Shown: piece after piece, positions 25,265-33,570 of the stretch
How positions within the stretch are numbered: position 1 is the stretch's first letter
How the letters are laid out: the number at the start of each line of letters is the position of its first letter
NCBI RefSeq assembly: GCF_000002075.1
Contig: NW_004797297.1
Location: 90,932-154,931 of the forward strand
Source: Aplysia californica
Lineage: Eukaryota; Mollusca; Gastropoda; Aplysiida; Aplysiidae
DNA length: 64,000 nucleotides
Direction: 5' to 3'
The notes under the pieces: model-generated
Seen by the model: the letters and a program-made list of their open reading frames with translations, nothing else
The model's database searches: none
Told to the model about the DNA's origin: nothing
Position numbers and translations under genes: made by a program

Positions 25265-26024
25265 AAAAAGAAAAGAAAAAAAAACCGTCCAGGACCGGGA
25301 TCGAACCCACGCTAAAAAAATAATGGTTTGATATCAAGCGCCTACGCGCTGTCACTTCGGCCCTCAGAACTTCCGATAACAAAGTGCAGATTAAGCTGGA
25401 TATTTTACACACAGCGACACGGCGTTTTATTTAGCACTGGCGCTAATCGCACCGCAGCGTTTTATTTAGCATTTTAGGCGCTAATTGCAACGCAGCGTTG
25501 CAAATAGGCACTTCCTTTTTCATAACACACTCCCACGGTATTCATGGCGAAAACACACGTTTACAGGTGCACGTGCTGTACACCAACAGTACACACTGAG
25601 TGACCCCGGCGGCCTGCCTGGAACGTCCGACATAATCAGCTGCTGACAAGATTCGCATCTCAGCACAGACGCAGGACAAGACTCAAGAGTTAATTTGAAT
25701 TGCCATCAACCTGTCAAGTTCAAGTGCAGTCAACAAGTGACAGTACTGCAGTAGGCTTTGTAGGCTTAGATTTAGATTTAGACTAGATCTAGATCTAGAT
25801 CTAGACCAGATCTAAAATCTAGAACTAGATCTAGACTTAGAATCTATCTAGATATCTAGACTAGAGAGATTATAATTATATGTATCAAGTTCAACATCAT
25901 CACTCAGTTCAGTCAGTGGTGAACAAGACACACACCACTGCTAGGACAAACAAGAAACAAAAGATTTTCCCGGTTCTTACCTTGGAAAAGTTGACCCTTC
26001 GGGAACTCTCTCCATTTCATACAT
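10923..26024 (-). CDS. ZDHHC3: ZDHHC3/7-type (GODZ) palmitoyltransferase, seven exons, complete
   Basis: Transfers palmitate from palmitoyl-CoA to protein cysteines through an acyl-enzyme on the DHHC cysteine; ZDHHC3 and ZDHHC7 act mainly at the Golgi. Exons: 26024-25981, 22720-22360, 21717-21593, 18170-18074, 17452-17371, 14700-14570, 11072-10923; 990 nt, 329 aa, every intron GT-AG and in phase. Two membrane segments are followed by TDPG (residues 133-136). The zinc-binding cysteine-rich domain starts CPKC (162-165), contains [10 protein letters not shown] (167-176), and holds DHHC at 187-190 with [10 protein letters not shown] after it. Two more membrane segments follow, then [12 protein letters not shown] and VFGHPFS, all strongly ZDHHC3/7-like. 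It ends EKYYSV, which could be a class II PDZ ligand. The start ATG at 26024 follows an in-frame stop at 26036-26034 (an alternative in-frame ATG is at 26015). The N-terminal ~35 residues are not conserved. ZDHHC3 and ZDHHC7 cannot be told apart here. Confidence 0.93.
11302..14102. mobile_element. Pogo/Tigger-related DNA transposon with TTAAGGGGGCTCG ends, internally decayed
   Basis: A perfect 13-bp inverted repeat, TTAAGGGGGCTCG (11302-11314) and CGAGCCCCCTTAA (14090-14102), bounds a 2.8 kb element in the last ZDHHC intron. Whether the duplication is TA or TTAA cannot be decided because the outer bases read TTAA at both ends. Inside, 12001-13061 encodes the C-terminal part of a DDE-type transposase on the plus strand. 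No N-terminal DNA-binding domain was recognised, so it looks internally deleted. A smaller relative sits at 51736-52496. Confidence 0.75.
12001..13061 (+). pseudogene. Pogo-type transposase, C-terminal remnant with PHD-like zinc finger
   Basis: The reading starts in [20 protein letters not shown] then [16 protein letters not shown], matching the pogo/Tigger (DDE_1) hallmark in which a proline-rich step and HTSHxxQPLD precede FGxxK. It continues through a linker, a long charged coiled-coil ([20 protein letters not shown] and onward, 12585-12780), then CAGCG and [12 protein letters not shown] (12897-12984), a cysteine/histidine finger like those at the C-terminus of several invertebrate pogo-family transposases. 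It ends FCCVD and a stop. There is a frame change between the two halves, and an in-frame TAA within the finger (12928-12930). It is not a host gene. Confidence 0.75.
14570..14700 (-). CDS. ZDHHC3: ZDHHC exon 6: membrane segment 4
   Basis: A 131-nt exon with acceptor TTTTCCACAG and donor GAGACG|GTGGGT. It encodes [20 protein letters not shown], then [14 protein letters not shown]. Confidence 0.94.
14745..15950 (+). mobile_element. L2/CR1-type LINE, 5'-truncated 3' end
   Basis: One reading frame (14750-15691) is interrupted by stops at 15002-15004 and 15407-15409. It encodes the C-terminal part of a jockey/CR1-group reverse transcriptase: YANDFQMYV (normally YADDTQLY), then [30 protein letters not shown] and [10 protein letters not shown]. 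The 3' end is diagnostic of L2-like LINEs: AAAGCGCATTGAGCTACTTT, GGAAATGCGCTATATAAATG, then a (TTA)n tail at 15922-15953. A short TG-rich stretch is in the 3' UTR. It lies in the ZDHHC intron between exons 5 and 6, sense-opposite to the gene. Confidence 0.88.
15955..16490 (-). repeat. SINE-C copy (tRNA-derived), complete
   Basis: Read on the minus strand it starts with a tRNA-like head: box A TGTGGTCCAGAGG (16476-16464 region) and box B CGTTCGAAACC (16430-16420). A ~400-bp GA/CT-rich body follows, with GGCGGCC-type sequence near CGGCCGAAGCCTATTC, and it finishes in the shared tail at 15955-16005. It sits against the (TTA)n tail of the LINE. Confidence 0.78.
16513..16690. repeat. MITE of the CTGTCCCCGT family, copy 2
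   Basis: It starts CTGTCCTCGT, ends ACGGGGACAG, and is flanked by the 6-bp duplication CTATTT (16507-16512, 16691-16696). The 178-bp body is the inverse of copy 1 in sequence order (AAATTATGC motifs). Confidence 0.8.
16991..17264. repeat. piggyBac-type MITE
   Basis: TTAAGCCTTCACTGC at the left and the inverse GCAGTCAAGGGGTTAA at the right, TTAA at both outer ends; 274 bp inside a ZDHHC intron. No coding capacity. Confidence 0.55.
17371..17452 (-). CDS. ZDHHC3: ZDHHC exon 5: membrane segment 3
   Basis: An 82-nt exon with acceptor GTGTCCCCAG and donor TGGAAAG|GTGAGT. It encodes [20 protein letters not shown] and CVAKDWK. Confidence 0.93.
18074..18170 (-). CDS. ZDHHC3: ZDHHC exon 4: DHHC catalytic motif
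   Basis: A 97-nt exon with acceptor TGTAATTCAG and donor TTCACT|GTGAGT. It encodes [20 protein letters not shown] and the start of membrane segment 3 (QKYFVLFT). Confidence 0.95.
18344..21536 (+). mobile_element. RTE-like LINE, near full length, with 13-bp target duplication
   Basis: ATGAAAGGCAACT is present at 18331-18343 and again, perfectly, at 21537-21549, bounding a 3.2 kb element. That is the usual length for RTE-clade LINEs, which have one ORF (apurinic-like endonuclease plus reverse transcriptase), short UTRs and simple-sequence tails. The tail here is (GATGAT)n at 21522-21540. It is inserted in the ZDHHC intron between exons 3 and 4, opposite to the gene. The clade assignment rests on ORF layout and tail; exact family unknown. 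Confidence 0.85.
18534..21513 (+). pseudogene. LINE endonuclease-reverse transcriptase ORF, several disruptions
   Basis: The endonuclease domain begins [16 protein letters not shown] (18633 on), followed by GVSETHW and [11 protein letters not shown]; the catalytic GSDH is near 19311-19322. Reverse transcriptase starts near 20030 ([17 protein letters not shown]), with [37 protein letters not shown] and FADDLALL (20742-20765). The C-terminal part ends with [18 protein letters not shown] and a charged tail to 21513. Frame changes occur near 18900, 19790 and 20990. In-frame stops lie at 19084-19086, 19564-19566 and 20877-20882. It is sometimes annotated as craniofacial development protein 2, but it is LINE-encoded. 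Confidence 0.85.
21593..21717 (-). CDS. ZDHHC3: ZDHHC exon 3: start of the zinc-binding domain
   Basis: A 125-nt exon with acceptor TTTTTTCACAG and donor TGCAG|GTGATA. It encodes GAVPKGNAT through CPKC and PDRAHHC. Confidence 0.94.
21718..22359. other. ZDHHC intron 2, nothing further seen
   Basis: AT-rich intron sequence between exons 2 and 3 (reading on the minus strand); no repeat family recognised. Confidence 0.5.
22360..22720 (-). CDS. ZDHHC3: ZDHHC exon 2: cytoplasmic N-terminus and membrane segments 1-2
   Basis: A 361-nt exon with acceptor TTTTCTGTCAG and donor GATCCT|GTGAGT. It encodes the variable basic N-terminus, then [16 protein letters not shown] (first membrane segment) and the second hydrophobic run, ending at TDP. 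Confidence 0.92.
22721..23360. other. 3' part of ZDHHC intron 1, nothing seen
   Basis: AT-rich sequence with the polypyrimidine tract and acceptor of exon 2 at its edge; no coding signal. Confidence 0.5.
23361..23696 (-). repeat. SINE-A copy
   Basis: It begins on the plus strand with the tail (TTTTACGGCGCTTGCAACGG, CATGAGCGCC) and continues with the SINE-A body through CAAAAGCGTGACAAACATAC to ATTTACAATTCTACTGTAC. It lies in ZDHHC intron 1 in the gene's own orientation. Confidence 0.72.
24413..24497. repeat. 35-bp tandem repeat, 2.4 copies
   Basis: GCTATTTG recurs at 24413, 24448 and 24483, exactly 35 bp apart, each followed by a variant of ACGCCGCGTTCTGAATAGC. It is CpG-rich compared with its surroundings. 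Confidence 0.8.
25228..25375 (-). repeat. tRNA-derived SINE with (GTT)n tail
   Basis: On the minus strand a tRNA-like head carries box B GGGTTCGATCCCGG (25305-25292) and an upstream GGGCCGAAGTGACAGCGCG that resembles a decayed box A. It runs into a T-rich stretch and a (GTT)n tail, seen on the plus strand as (CAA)n at 25228-25263. The anticodon arm is not intact, so it is not a tRNA gene. Confidence 0.55.
25765..25875. repeat. AGATCT/TCTAGA simple-repeat block
   Basis: Imperfect runs of the palindromic hexamer TCTAGA/AGATCT. Similar blocks are at 24500-24545, 24660-24710, 33225-33365, 33975-34030, 53225-53280 and 56035-56340. Confidence 0.8.
25981..26024 (-). CDS. ZDHHC3: ZDHHC coding exon 1
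   Basis: A 44-nt exon encoding [14 protein letters not shown] plus two bases of an arginine codon. The donor is CCAAG|GTAAGAA. A good acceptor-like TTTGCTTTTAG ends at 26034, so a non-coding exon may lie upstream. It joins exon 2 to give [10 protein letters not shown]. Confidence 0.75.
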
Positions 26025-26039
26025 TCCTATGCACTAAAA

Positions 26040-26931
26040 GCAAAAGCAGAAAGGTGATAAACATAACAAAGAAACAACAAGTATCGGAGAATTCCCTTTT
26101 CCCTTAGATACCAAAAGTTAGAAGTCGGCCATGATACTTTCCGGATCATGACGATTTGTGCAAAAAAATGTTGTGCATAGCTATTTTGTTCAATTCGGAC
26201 CACATATTATATTGTCCATTTCTTTCAATCGTTGCAATATTATTTTTATTTATAATGCTATCAGTTAGGCTAGTTTCCATAACTATTTCTACATGTCCCT
26301 TTCAAAATTTAGATTGCAAATAGATAAATTATAAAGAATAGCATATTATAAACTTTTGACAGACAGACGCACGAATAGATAGACAAGATAGGCCAAGATC
26401 GAGGCTTTCTCAGTGGGCCGTGTCTTGATCAATAGGCCTAGAAGACGATAGAAAGGCGGTTCGTAAACTTATTTACTTTCATGTCAATTTATCGACTTTT
26501 AAAAAGACCTCTGCCAGTTTGAGCGGCGCTAAATGGGGTTTTCTACCGTGTTGTCACACTATCTAGGCCTTATAGCCTATAGGCCTAATAGGCCTACTAA
26601 TATAATAGGCTATAATAATAGCAATACAGGTAGGCTTACATGTATACAATACAGACGCAGGATAGTCCGTTTTACTTAATTTCAAACGTGGTACATTGCC
26701 ACCAACAAGTATTTATAGCCTAATACATCTGAATCTAATTTACATTTTCATCTTGTCTTTTTGTATCGTTTTTTATTTATTTTTCAGTCACTAAACATAG
26801 GGCCTATCCTTTATAACCTGAGCAACTTGTTCCACTACACAGCAAGTCTCTCGTGCGGTATCCTCGATCTCTACAACCCACCCAAGGCCACTGCTTATAA
26901 TTATTCCCTCCATCCCACCGCCCCCACCCTC
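26040..26931. other. 5' flank of ZDHHC, no coding seen
   Basis: Upstream region of the minus-strand ZDHHC gene, where its promoter and any non-coding first exon should lie. It contains a cluster of TAGGCCTA-type motifs (26565-26640). I cannot place a transcription start. Confidence 0.4.
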
Positions 26932-26944
26932 TCTCTCTCTCCCT

Positions 26945-27006
<62 letters not shown>
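26932..27006. repeat. (CT)n microsatellite
   Basis: About 70 bp of nearly pure CT dinucleotide, abutting the Ty3/Gypsy-like fossil at 27007. ORFs reading RERERE or SLSLSL across it are artefacts. Confidence 0.95.
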
Positions 27007-27011
<5 letters not shown>

Positions 27012-29554
27012 TCTCTTTGTGCAAACTGGATCTTGTCTGGGTTGAGGACTATGCCAGCTGCTCCACATGCGGATAGGAGATCAATGGTCCTCCACCAAAG
27101 TGCTTCAAGGTTGTCGTCATAGTGACATGTGTCATCTACGCATCGCTCCTTTCTCTCGAAGTTTGACAGGATGGCATCAAACCGTCTGTTGTATCCATCC
27201 TCTGAAGAAAGAAAACCCTGTGGTGCGCGAGTGTACCTCCATCTCCCAAATGGAGTTATGAAAGTAGTGAGGTGTCTGTCATCTTCTCTTAGTGGCACAC
27301 TGTGGTAGCCATTCCAAGCATCAGTGACAGACGTCCATGTCTTACCAGGGATGCGCCTCGCAAGGGGAAAGGGGGCTTCTGCTGAAAAGGTTTCTCGTTT
27401 GCAGAATTTATTGAGGGGGGGNNNNNNNNNNNNNNNNNNNNNNNNNNNNNNNNNNNNNNNNNNNNNNNNNNNNNNNNNNNNNNNNNNNNNNNNNNNNNNN
27501 NNNNNNNNNNNNNNNNNNNNNATCAGTGACAGACGTCCATGTCTTACCAGGGATGCGCCTCGCAAGGGGAAAGGGGGCTTCTGCTGAAAAGGTTTCTCGT
27601 TTGCAGAATTTATTGAGGGGGGGGAGATCGACTGTTCTTCTTGGGATACCATCGTATTTCCTTGTGACTACCATGCGGTGGCACCAAGTAACTGGCTCTC
27701 CGAAGGGGACCTTCTCTATTACCCCCAAAGCTTCATCCCGCACCAGGTCTTTATGGACCTGCTCTTGCCAGTGAAGGGGTATGGGTGCTGCAGTGTGGCA
27801 GGCTTTGGGTTTGGCAGTCTCCTCAACATGTATTTCTACAGGGGGTCCTGTCATGCAAGGCAAGGGCATGTGAGGGCATGTGTTGAAAGTGGACCTGCTG
27901 TACCTCTCCAGCAGCCAATCACGCATCTTCTCATTGTTCTCCGGTATAGGAGCAAAAGGCAGTGAAGTGGGTCTTTGGGGTATGGACTCTCGCTGAGGGC
28001 ATTTGCAATTGTGCTCATTTTGTTCCTCACCAGTGCAACCAGAATTAATTGACCTAACATGTTGTTGATGCCCCTTCTTTTCTGGTTTGTTTGCCGTGGA
28101 CCCAAAACATTTGTTCATGCATGCACCAATTGTAGGGAAAGATTTATCAATGATGCCTAAATCAAGCATAGTGTCATATGACAAGAAGAAATCATTCACA
28201 CAGTCTGATATGTACACCAAGCATGTGCTAGCAATAATTTCACCATTGGGTGATTCACCCTTAACTAATGCATTAAAGGCTCCAACAATGTTTATGGGGG
28301 TTTTTATTGGCGGCCCTCATGTCCATATTCACAGGCAGAAGGTCAGATTTTGAAAAGCCACAGTCAGTGAAGTTCTTTAGGCCCCACAGGTTTGGCATGA
28401 CCCCGCTGTCCACGATACCTCTCACAAGGGCTTCAGGCTGGTTTGTGTTCTTCTTGAGCCCGGCCATTGCGATGCAGAGCTCTGCACGAGGATGGCATGA
28501 GCTCCTAGACTTTTTTAGGTCACTTTTGGAGATCACTTCGCGATGCAGAGCCACCGCACCAATCTGGGACACAGCCGGCTCAGTCGACAAGGCGCTGAGA
28601 GATGTGGGCTCTTCTCTGCGACGACTAGCTCGCCAGCAATTGATGCATTTCGTGTGGGGTCTAGTGTTCCAGGAGCCGTTTGCCCTTTGCTTGAATACAT
28701 TGAATTTCTTCCCGCAGTCAGGGCATGGCACCGGTTTGTTTGTGTCTGGAGAAGAAGGCCCCTTAGTGAGATCATTAGATCTGTTGGTATCTAGAGGAGA
28801 GGGGCCTCTTGGTGGGATCATTCTCATACGACTGTCTCTTCTTGAACGCTGAGAGTGTTGACATGGATGTGCTAAGCGTGGCATTTCTAGCCATCTCGCG
28901 GCCTTCAACGAAAGCGATGACGTCGTTGCCGCTTTTCTTCTGAATGTCCCTTGTACTAAGGGCCTCTCTGCGAATGTCGAGGTCTGCGATTCCTGCCAGG
29001 AGGACGTCCCTGACCGCCTCATTTGTGTAGTCGGCTTGGACAACTTCGTTGCATGTGCATTTGGCCATGGTTGTGAACATGCAGGTCTCGGTCTTGCCCT
29101 TTACCCTGGCAGCGAAAGAGCGAAATTGTTCGTCGGGTGCCTGGCGTAGCTGCATGAGTTCTGCCCTTCTCACACCAACGGCGACTGGTATCACAGCAAA
29201 TTCCCGCATTATTGACTTGACCTCCTTGACTGATTTCGACTGGATGTTAGGGTCTGCCTTCCGTATCAGATCGCCCAAGGGTTCTGACGCACATTGGAAC
29301 AGTTGCATTGAGGCAGTGGCCTCATTTATGCCCGATCCTATTTTGAAAGCCTCCCATCTCCTTACGAACCCGTTCCATACCTCCTCCTCTACCCCGAAGT
29401 CAATTTTGGGACGGTCGAGTTTTGGTTGAGGTGGTGCAGGAGGGTGGGCAGTTTGAGTGTGTGTTAGGGCATGTATATTGAGCAGTGCCGCCGCCACCGG
29501 GGCGTCTCCTTCACCGGTTTCATAGTTACAGCCTGGGAAAGGGTATATGACCAT
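27007..29554 (-). mobile_element. Ty3/Gypsy-like LTR retrotransposon fossil, partial
   Basis: An old retroelement copy on the minus strand. Recognised parts, in its own order, are a gag-like region (about 29554-28800), a zinc-knuckle and protease-like region (about 28800-28300) and the first part of a reverse transcriptase (about 27720-27007) with the Ty3/Gypsy-typical DAWNGYHSVPL and TTFITPFGRWRY strings. RNase H, integrase and LTRs were not recognised. It is broken, with a handful of disruptions, and contains a sequencing gap (27422-27521). Protein similarity is still easy to read, so it is probably not very ancient; the age cannot be estimated without LTR pairs. It lies between the divergent ZDHHC and NTF2 genes. 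Confidence 0.82.
27422..27521. other. Assembly gap (100 N)
   Basis: Exactly 100 Ns. About 100 bp on the left (27324-27421) is repeated almost perfectly on the right (27522-27619), which suggests two contig ends that overlap but were not merged. Confidence 0.97.
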
Positions 29555-30351
29555 GTTGCCGAGTTGTGGGTTGAAGACTGGTGGGTTAGTTGTCCTGGGT
29601 GATCAATTGCTTTCAAACTTTCTCTTAAGGCTTACACCGTCATGAAGAACGCTAGTGTGGCTGCTCTCAAAGCGATGAAATCATCATGAAGAAAGACTTC
29701 TCAGTGTAGTTCATTATTATAAACGGTAGATGATGATTTCATCTGTGAACACGGATTAACAGGGACAATGAATAATACAGGCACAACATAACATGAAATA
29801 ATATGGGGTACACCATATAACGTACAGAGAACATGAACTAATATCATATAACAAATAACCATACAACCTGCAGCTAGGGAAAAAAAGTGTCCTGGCCCAA
29901 CCAATCATGTACGTTGCCGTTTCGGTTTCAACAGGCCGTCTTGACACGTGTCGAAACGCGTCATCCAAACTGGCTACAGTGGAGTCCACTTATAACGAGT
30001 CCTAAAATAACGAGAAGTCTGTTATAAAGACACTATTCTAAAAACCCGTTTTTTTCCTTCTTTATCTTTGTAAATAAAATACTGCTATGGCGCAATCAGA
30101 CAAACACGCGAGTCGGTTATAGCGGAATATATTGCAGGTGTAGGGTGAGGGATTTGGGGTTGAGCAGAGTATGGGGGAGGGTGGAGAGGTATGGTGGGAG
30201 GGATTTGGGGTTGGGTATAGAGTTAACGGTAGGTGGGGAGGGGGGAGGTTGATTAGTGTACAGGGGCAAGTAATTTGTGAGGGGAAGGGGAGGGGTGAGG
30301 TTATGGAGCAGGATGTAAAGGGTTTATTTGTACGGGGTAAGGATTATATCA

Positions 30352-30357
<6 letters not shown>
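29555..30357. other. Intergenic, no gene; one pogo-like terminal sequence
   Basis: CAGTGGAGTCCACTTATAAC at 29977, after TA, looks like one end of a pogo/Tigger-type element (followed by GAG and a second TAACGAG-like motif), but no matching right end was found. The stretch 30120-30350 is strongly G-rich on the plus strand (GGGGAGG, GGGATTTGGGG runs). Confidence 0.45.

Positions 30358-30426
<69 letters not shown>
30358..30426. repeat. (CT)n microsatellite at a LINE 3' end
   Basis: About 68 bp of pure CT. On the minus strand it is a (GA)n tract that begins right after the LINE coding end at 30427. Confidence 0.95.
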
Positions 30427-30428
<2 letters not shown>

Positions 30429-31515
30429 CCCTTTTTGACTCCCAGTGGAGCGTAGGCCATCAACAACCTTTCTCCAGCGAAGCCTGTCTTGTGCATCCTT
30501 TTCTTGCTGTTGCCATGATGTTCCCGCCTTTTCCATTTCCGTTTGTACCTCTCGCCTCCATGTCATCTTTGGACTTCCTTTCTTACGTTTTCCGAGTGGA
30601 TTCCACGTCAAAGCCTGTCTGACGATGCTCGTCGGGGGTCTCCTCATGGTATGCCCCATCCATTTCCATTTCTTCACCTATAATTAATATGTCTTCCTTT
30701 ACTGGCCTTTGGCTTGTTCTTTCCTATAGTTGAGCATTTGTGAATCGATCGTACCACTTGATCTCCACTATCCTTCTTTGACATCAATTTATGAAGCTCT
30801 GCAGTTTCCATGCTACTGATGCTGTGAGCCTCCATGTCTCTGAACCATACAGTAGAACAGTCTTCACGTTTGTTTTGAAGATCCTCAGCTTGGTGTTCAA
30901 TCCCAATTACGTAGACATCCATTATATATTCCTGAGGATGATAAATGCTGCTCTTGCCTTTTTGATTCTGACCTTGATGTCTTCGTCTGTTCCCCTTGCC
31001 TTGTTGGTGACACTTCCTAGGTAGGTGAAGGATTCAACACCCGCCAATGGTTCCCCTTACAGAGTGTGATAGGAACGTTGGCTGCATTCATTCGAAGAAC
31101 TTTCGTTTTATCCGTATGAATATGAAGTCCAACACTACAGGAGAAGGTCCTGAGGCGATCAGTCTTCTGTTGCATCTGGACTCGACTGTGAGAAAGAAGT
31201 GCCAAGTCGTCGGCAAAGTCCAAGTCTTCCAACTGACTGGAAAGGGACCACTGAATGCCACCGCGTTGTCACGATGTTGTCTGTCTCATTATCCAATCCA
31301 TTGCTAATAAAAAGACAAAGGGCGATAGCAGGCATCCCTGTCTCACTCCTGTTTTCACTTCAAACGAATCTGCCCTCCAAGTAAGGCACTGCAGCTCATT
31401 CCTCCCATACATCTTCTTGATAAATCTCACGAACTTGTCAGGTATTCCGTAGAGGCGCATGAGCTTCGGCCATATTGAGTCTTTATCTAGGCTGTCAAAA
31501 GCTTTCTCTGATGCT
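30427..31515 (-). mobile_element. RTE-like LINE, 3' fragment (second family)
   Basis: Read on the minus strand it starts inside reverse transcriptase (EKAFDSLDKDSIW near 31505). It continues [20 protein letters not shown] (31350-31290), [17 protein letters not shown] (31225-31175) and, after frame changes, MKKWKWMGHTMRRPPTSIV then LTWNPLGKRKKGSPKMTWRR (30677-30540). The domain order matches the 18344 element but the sequence is a different family. The 5' part is absent. It ends in (GA)n. Confidence 0.82.
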
Positions 31516-32120
31516 TTTTAAACAAATATGTATGTAACACAGGAATTCGCTTTTAGTCCAACCAGAGAGCCCGAGACAGTCTCGGCCCGGGTAGTGAACG
31601 TGTTAAAATTAAGATCGAAAAGGGGGGTGGGGGGGGGGGGCAAAGCGTGTGGTGTTTTCAAGGACTGGCAAAGGGCTATAAAAAAAATACTATACTGAAA
31701 CTGAAAGAAAAAAAATTCCCCATAACCCGACAGGGCTTTTAGGTAATGGACAGACACATTAGCGCTTAAACTACTCCAACCTCCAAATAATTAAATCCCC
31801 CCCCCAAAAAAAAACGTAATCCTTTGAGGCACAATCTTAAGCAGTTTCTTACCAAGAGAAAGATAACAAATTAATAATTATTGTCAACCGTCGACCAGAT
31901 CAAATAATTATTTTGTGGTATCAAAACTTGACGATTCACCGTACTTCCGGTCTGGGGAAAGCAGTAAGTTCCCTTCCATAGTCGGCACAGTAAGACTGAG
32001 TTGGGAACCAGTTGTAGCTGTTTCAGCTACGTTCAAAAATTTTGTGCTTGGCAAGGGCTGAAGCAGCTTACTCACTGTGGCTTTGAATCGTCAGGAGAAG
32101 ACAAACGCCGACAGAACACT
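31516..32120. other. Upstream region of NTF2
   Basis: Includes a G run (31622-31640), A-rich sequence and, close to the NTF2 start, GC-richer promoter-like sequence. There is no TATA box in an obvious position. Confidence 0.45.
31943..31950. promoter_or_regulatory. ETS-type motif upstream of NTF2
   Basis: ACTTCCGG (CCGGAAGT on the other strand), 171 bp before the ATG. This is the core bound by ETS/GABP factors and is common in TATA-less promoters of widely expressed genes. Functional use is inferred from position only. Confidence 0.4.
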
Positions 32121-32222
32121 ATGAATCCACATTTTGAAATGATTGGCAAATCTTTTGCCGAACAGTATTATGCCTGCTTTGACAACAAAGATACGAGAGA
32201 GAAAGTCGCAGCCATGTACAGC
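32121..32222 (+). CDS. NUTF2: NTF2 exon 1
   Basis: 34 codons, ATGAATCCACATTTTGAAAT onward to GCCATGTACAGC, donor GTGAGT at 32223. Confidence 0.93.
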
Positions 32223-33478
32223 GTGAGTTTTTGGCTCGAGTCTCGAGACCATGGCCATGGCTGCTTGGCTTGACTTGGTTGAGTTGATTCGTTCGTGAAA
32301 TTATTCAGAAAAAAAAAACAAGATCACTGATCTGATTTCCTGTCCTAGTTACCTTTCGAAAGTTATTATTGTTTGATTATATTCTAGATCTAGATCTAGT
32401 TCGCTGTTGATTTCACCTCAGCACTGTGTGACTGTGTGTAAGCCAGATCTACACTGTGTTGTAGCGGTAGCCCGGTTTCTGTTTCTAAAAGTGACTATTC
32501 GGACTCGAGTCCGAATATGAAAAAATGTTATTCGGACTCTGATTCTTGTCCAGCATGACATCATTTCCGACTTCCTGTGACTCATGACTCCGGCTTCCTG
32601 TCCTGCCTCACTCGTCGCTCGTGACTCGCCTCAGGATGGGTAGAAGTAGAGACTGGGATCACTTCGGGCAAAATGGCGTTTTGTGCTGGAGCCGAGTTTT
32701 CATCTTTTGATGAATTTGAGGCCGGCCTGAAAAGTTATAGCGCTTCTAATAAATGTTAATTTGTCAAGAGGTCATCAGAAGCAATTAAAGATTGCTCGTT
32801 TAACGTTAGCGTGTGTCAGGGTCGGATGGGCGGCCTGCACACGTGTGGCTGTGTGTGCGTGTCGGGGGGGGGGGGCACTATCGGTCCGGGCATTGGACGT
32901 CGCATACGCGTCAGTCTTTTACCCCCCGGCAACTGATCATTATTACAATAATAAGCTAGTCTTGACGTAGATCTACGTAATGAATTGTGCGCTGGTCTGT
33001 GGAATCAAAAGTGGCCGTATGCTCGGCTCTACACAGCAACACAACTTTTTCTTGGTAAACAATCGCGATGATACAGGCTTGTGTATTTGAACGAATCGGA
33101 TCTTTTTTTGGGGAGAGTGTATACAGACCCGGTAACCGGGAACAAAGTCACAAAGTATACACACCCGGTAGAGGAACTCTTTTGTGATTTAGGAAAGTTT
33201 CAGCGCCCTCTTGGCTCAGGGTAGACCCAGGTTCTTCTAGATCTATGGCCTAGGTCTAGATCTAGACCAAGGAGATTAAAAGTTCTACGCTTCTTGATCT
33301 AGACAGACAGACATAAATCATTGATCTAGTTACGAGGCTAGCCTAGATCTAGATCTAGATCTCTAAATGAAGATTGCGGATGTCTTTTCGATGAACGATT
33401 GTTTTTCCTCTATTTGGAGTTGGAGGAATCACAATGTGAAGAAAAGAAACAATGTCATAATTTCAATCGAGCAGTCAC

Positions 33479-33570
<92 letters not shown>

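Larger units (their letters stand above)
24406..25516. repeat. Candidate non-autonomous DNA transposon with subterminal repeats
   Basis: The left edge, AGGCAAGCGCTATTTGCTAC then GCCGCGTT, is roughly the inverse of the right edge, GCAGCGTTGCAAATAGGCAC then TTCCT. Next to each edge is a small tandem array with related content: a 35-bp unit at 24413-24497 (GCTATTTGCAACGCCGCG type) and a 36-38-bp unit at 25424-25500 (GCTAATTGCAACGCAGCG type). Terminal plus subterminal repeats suggest a DNA transposon. No target duplication was recognised. Confidence 0.4.

Noticed and set aside
26804-27652. 282-aa minus-strand ORF
   Set aside because: It runs through a CT microsatellite and 100 Ns. Only the middle part is real, and it belongs to the Ty3/Gypsy-like fossil.
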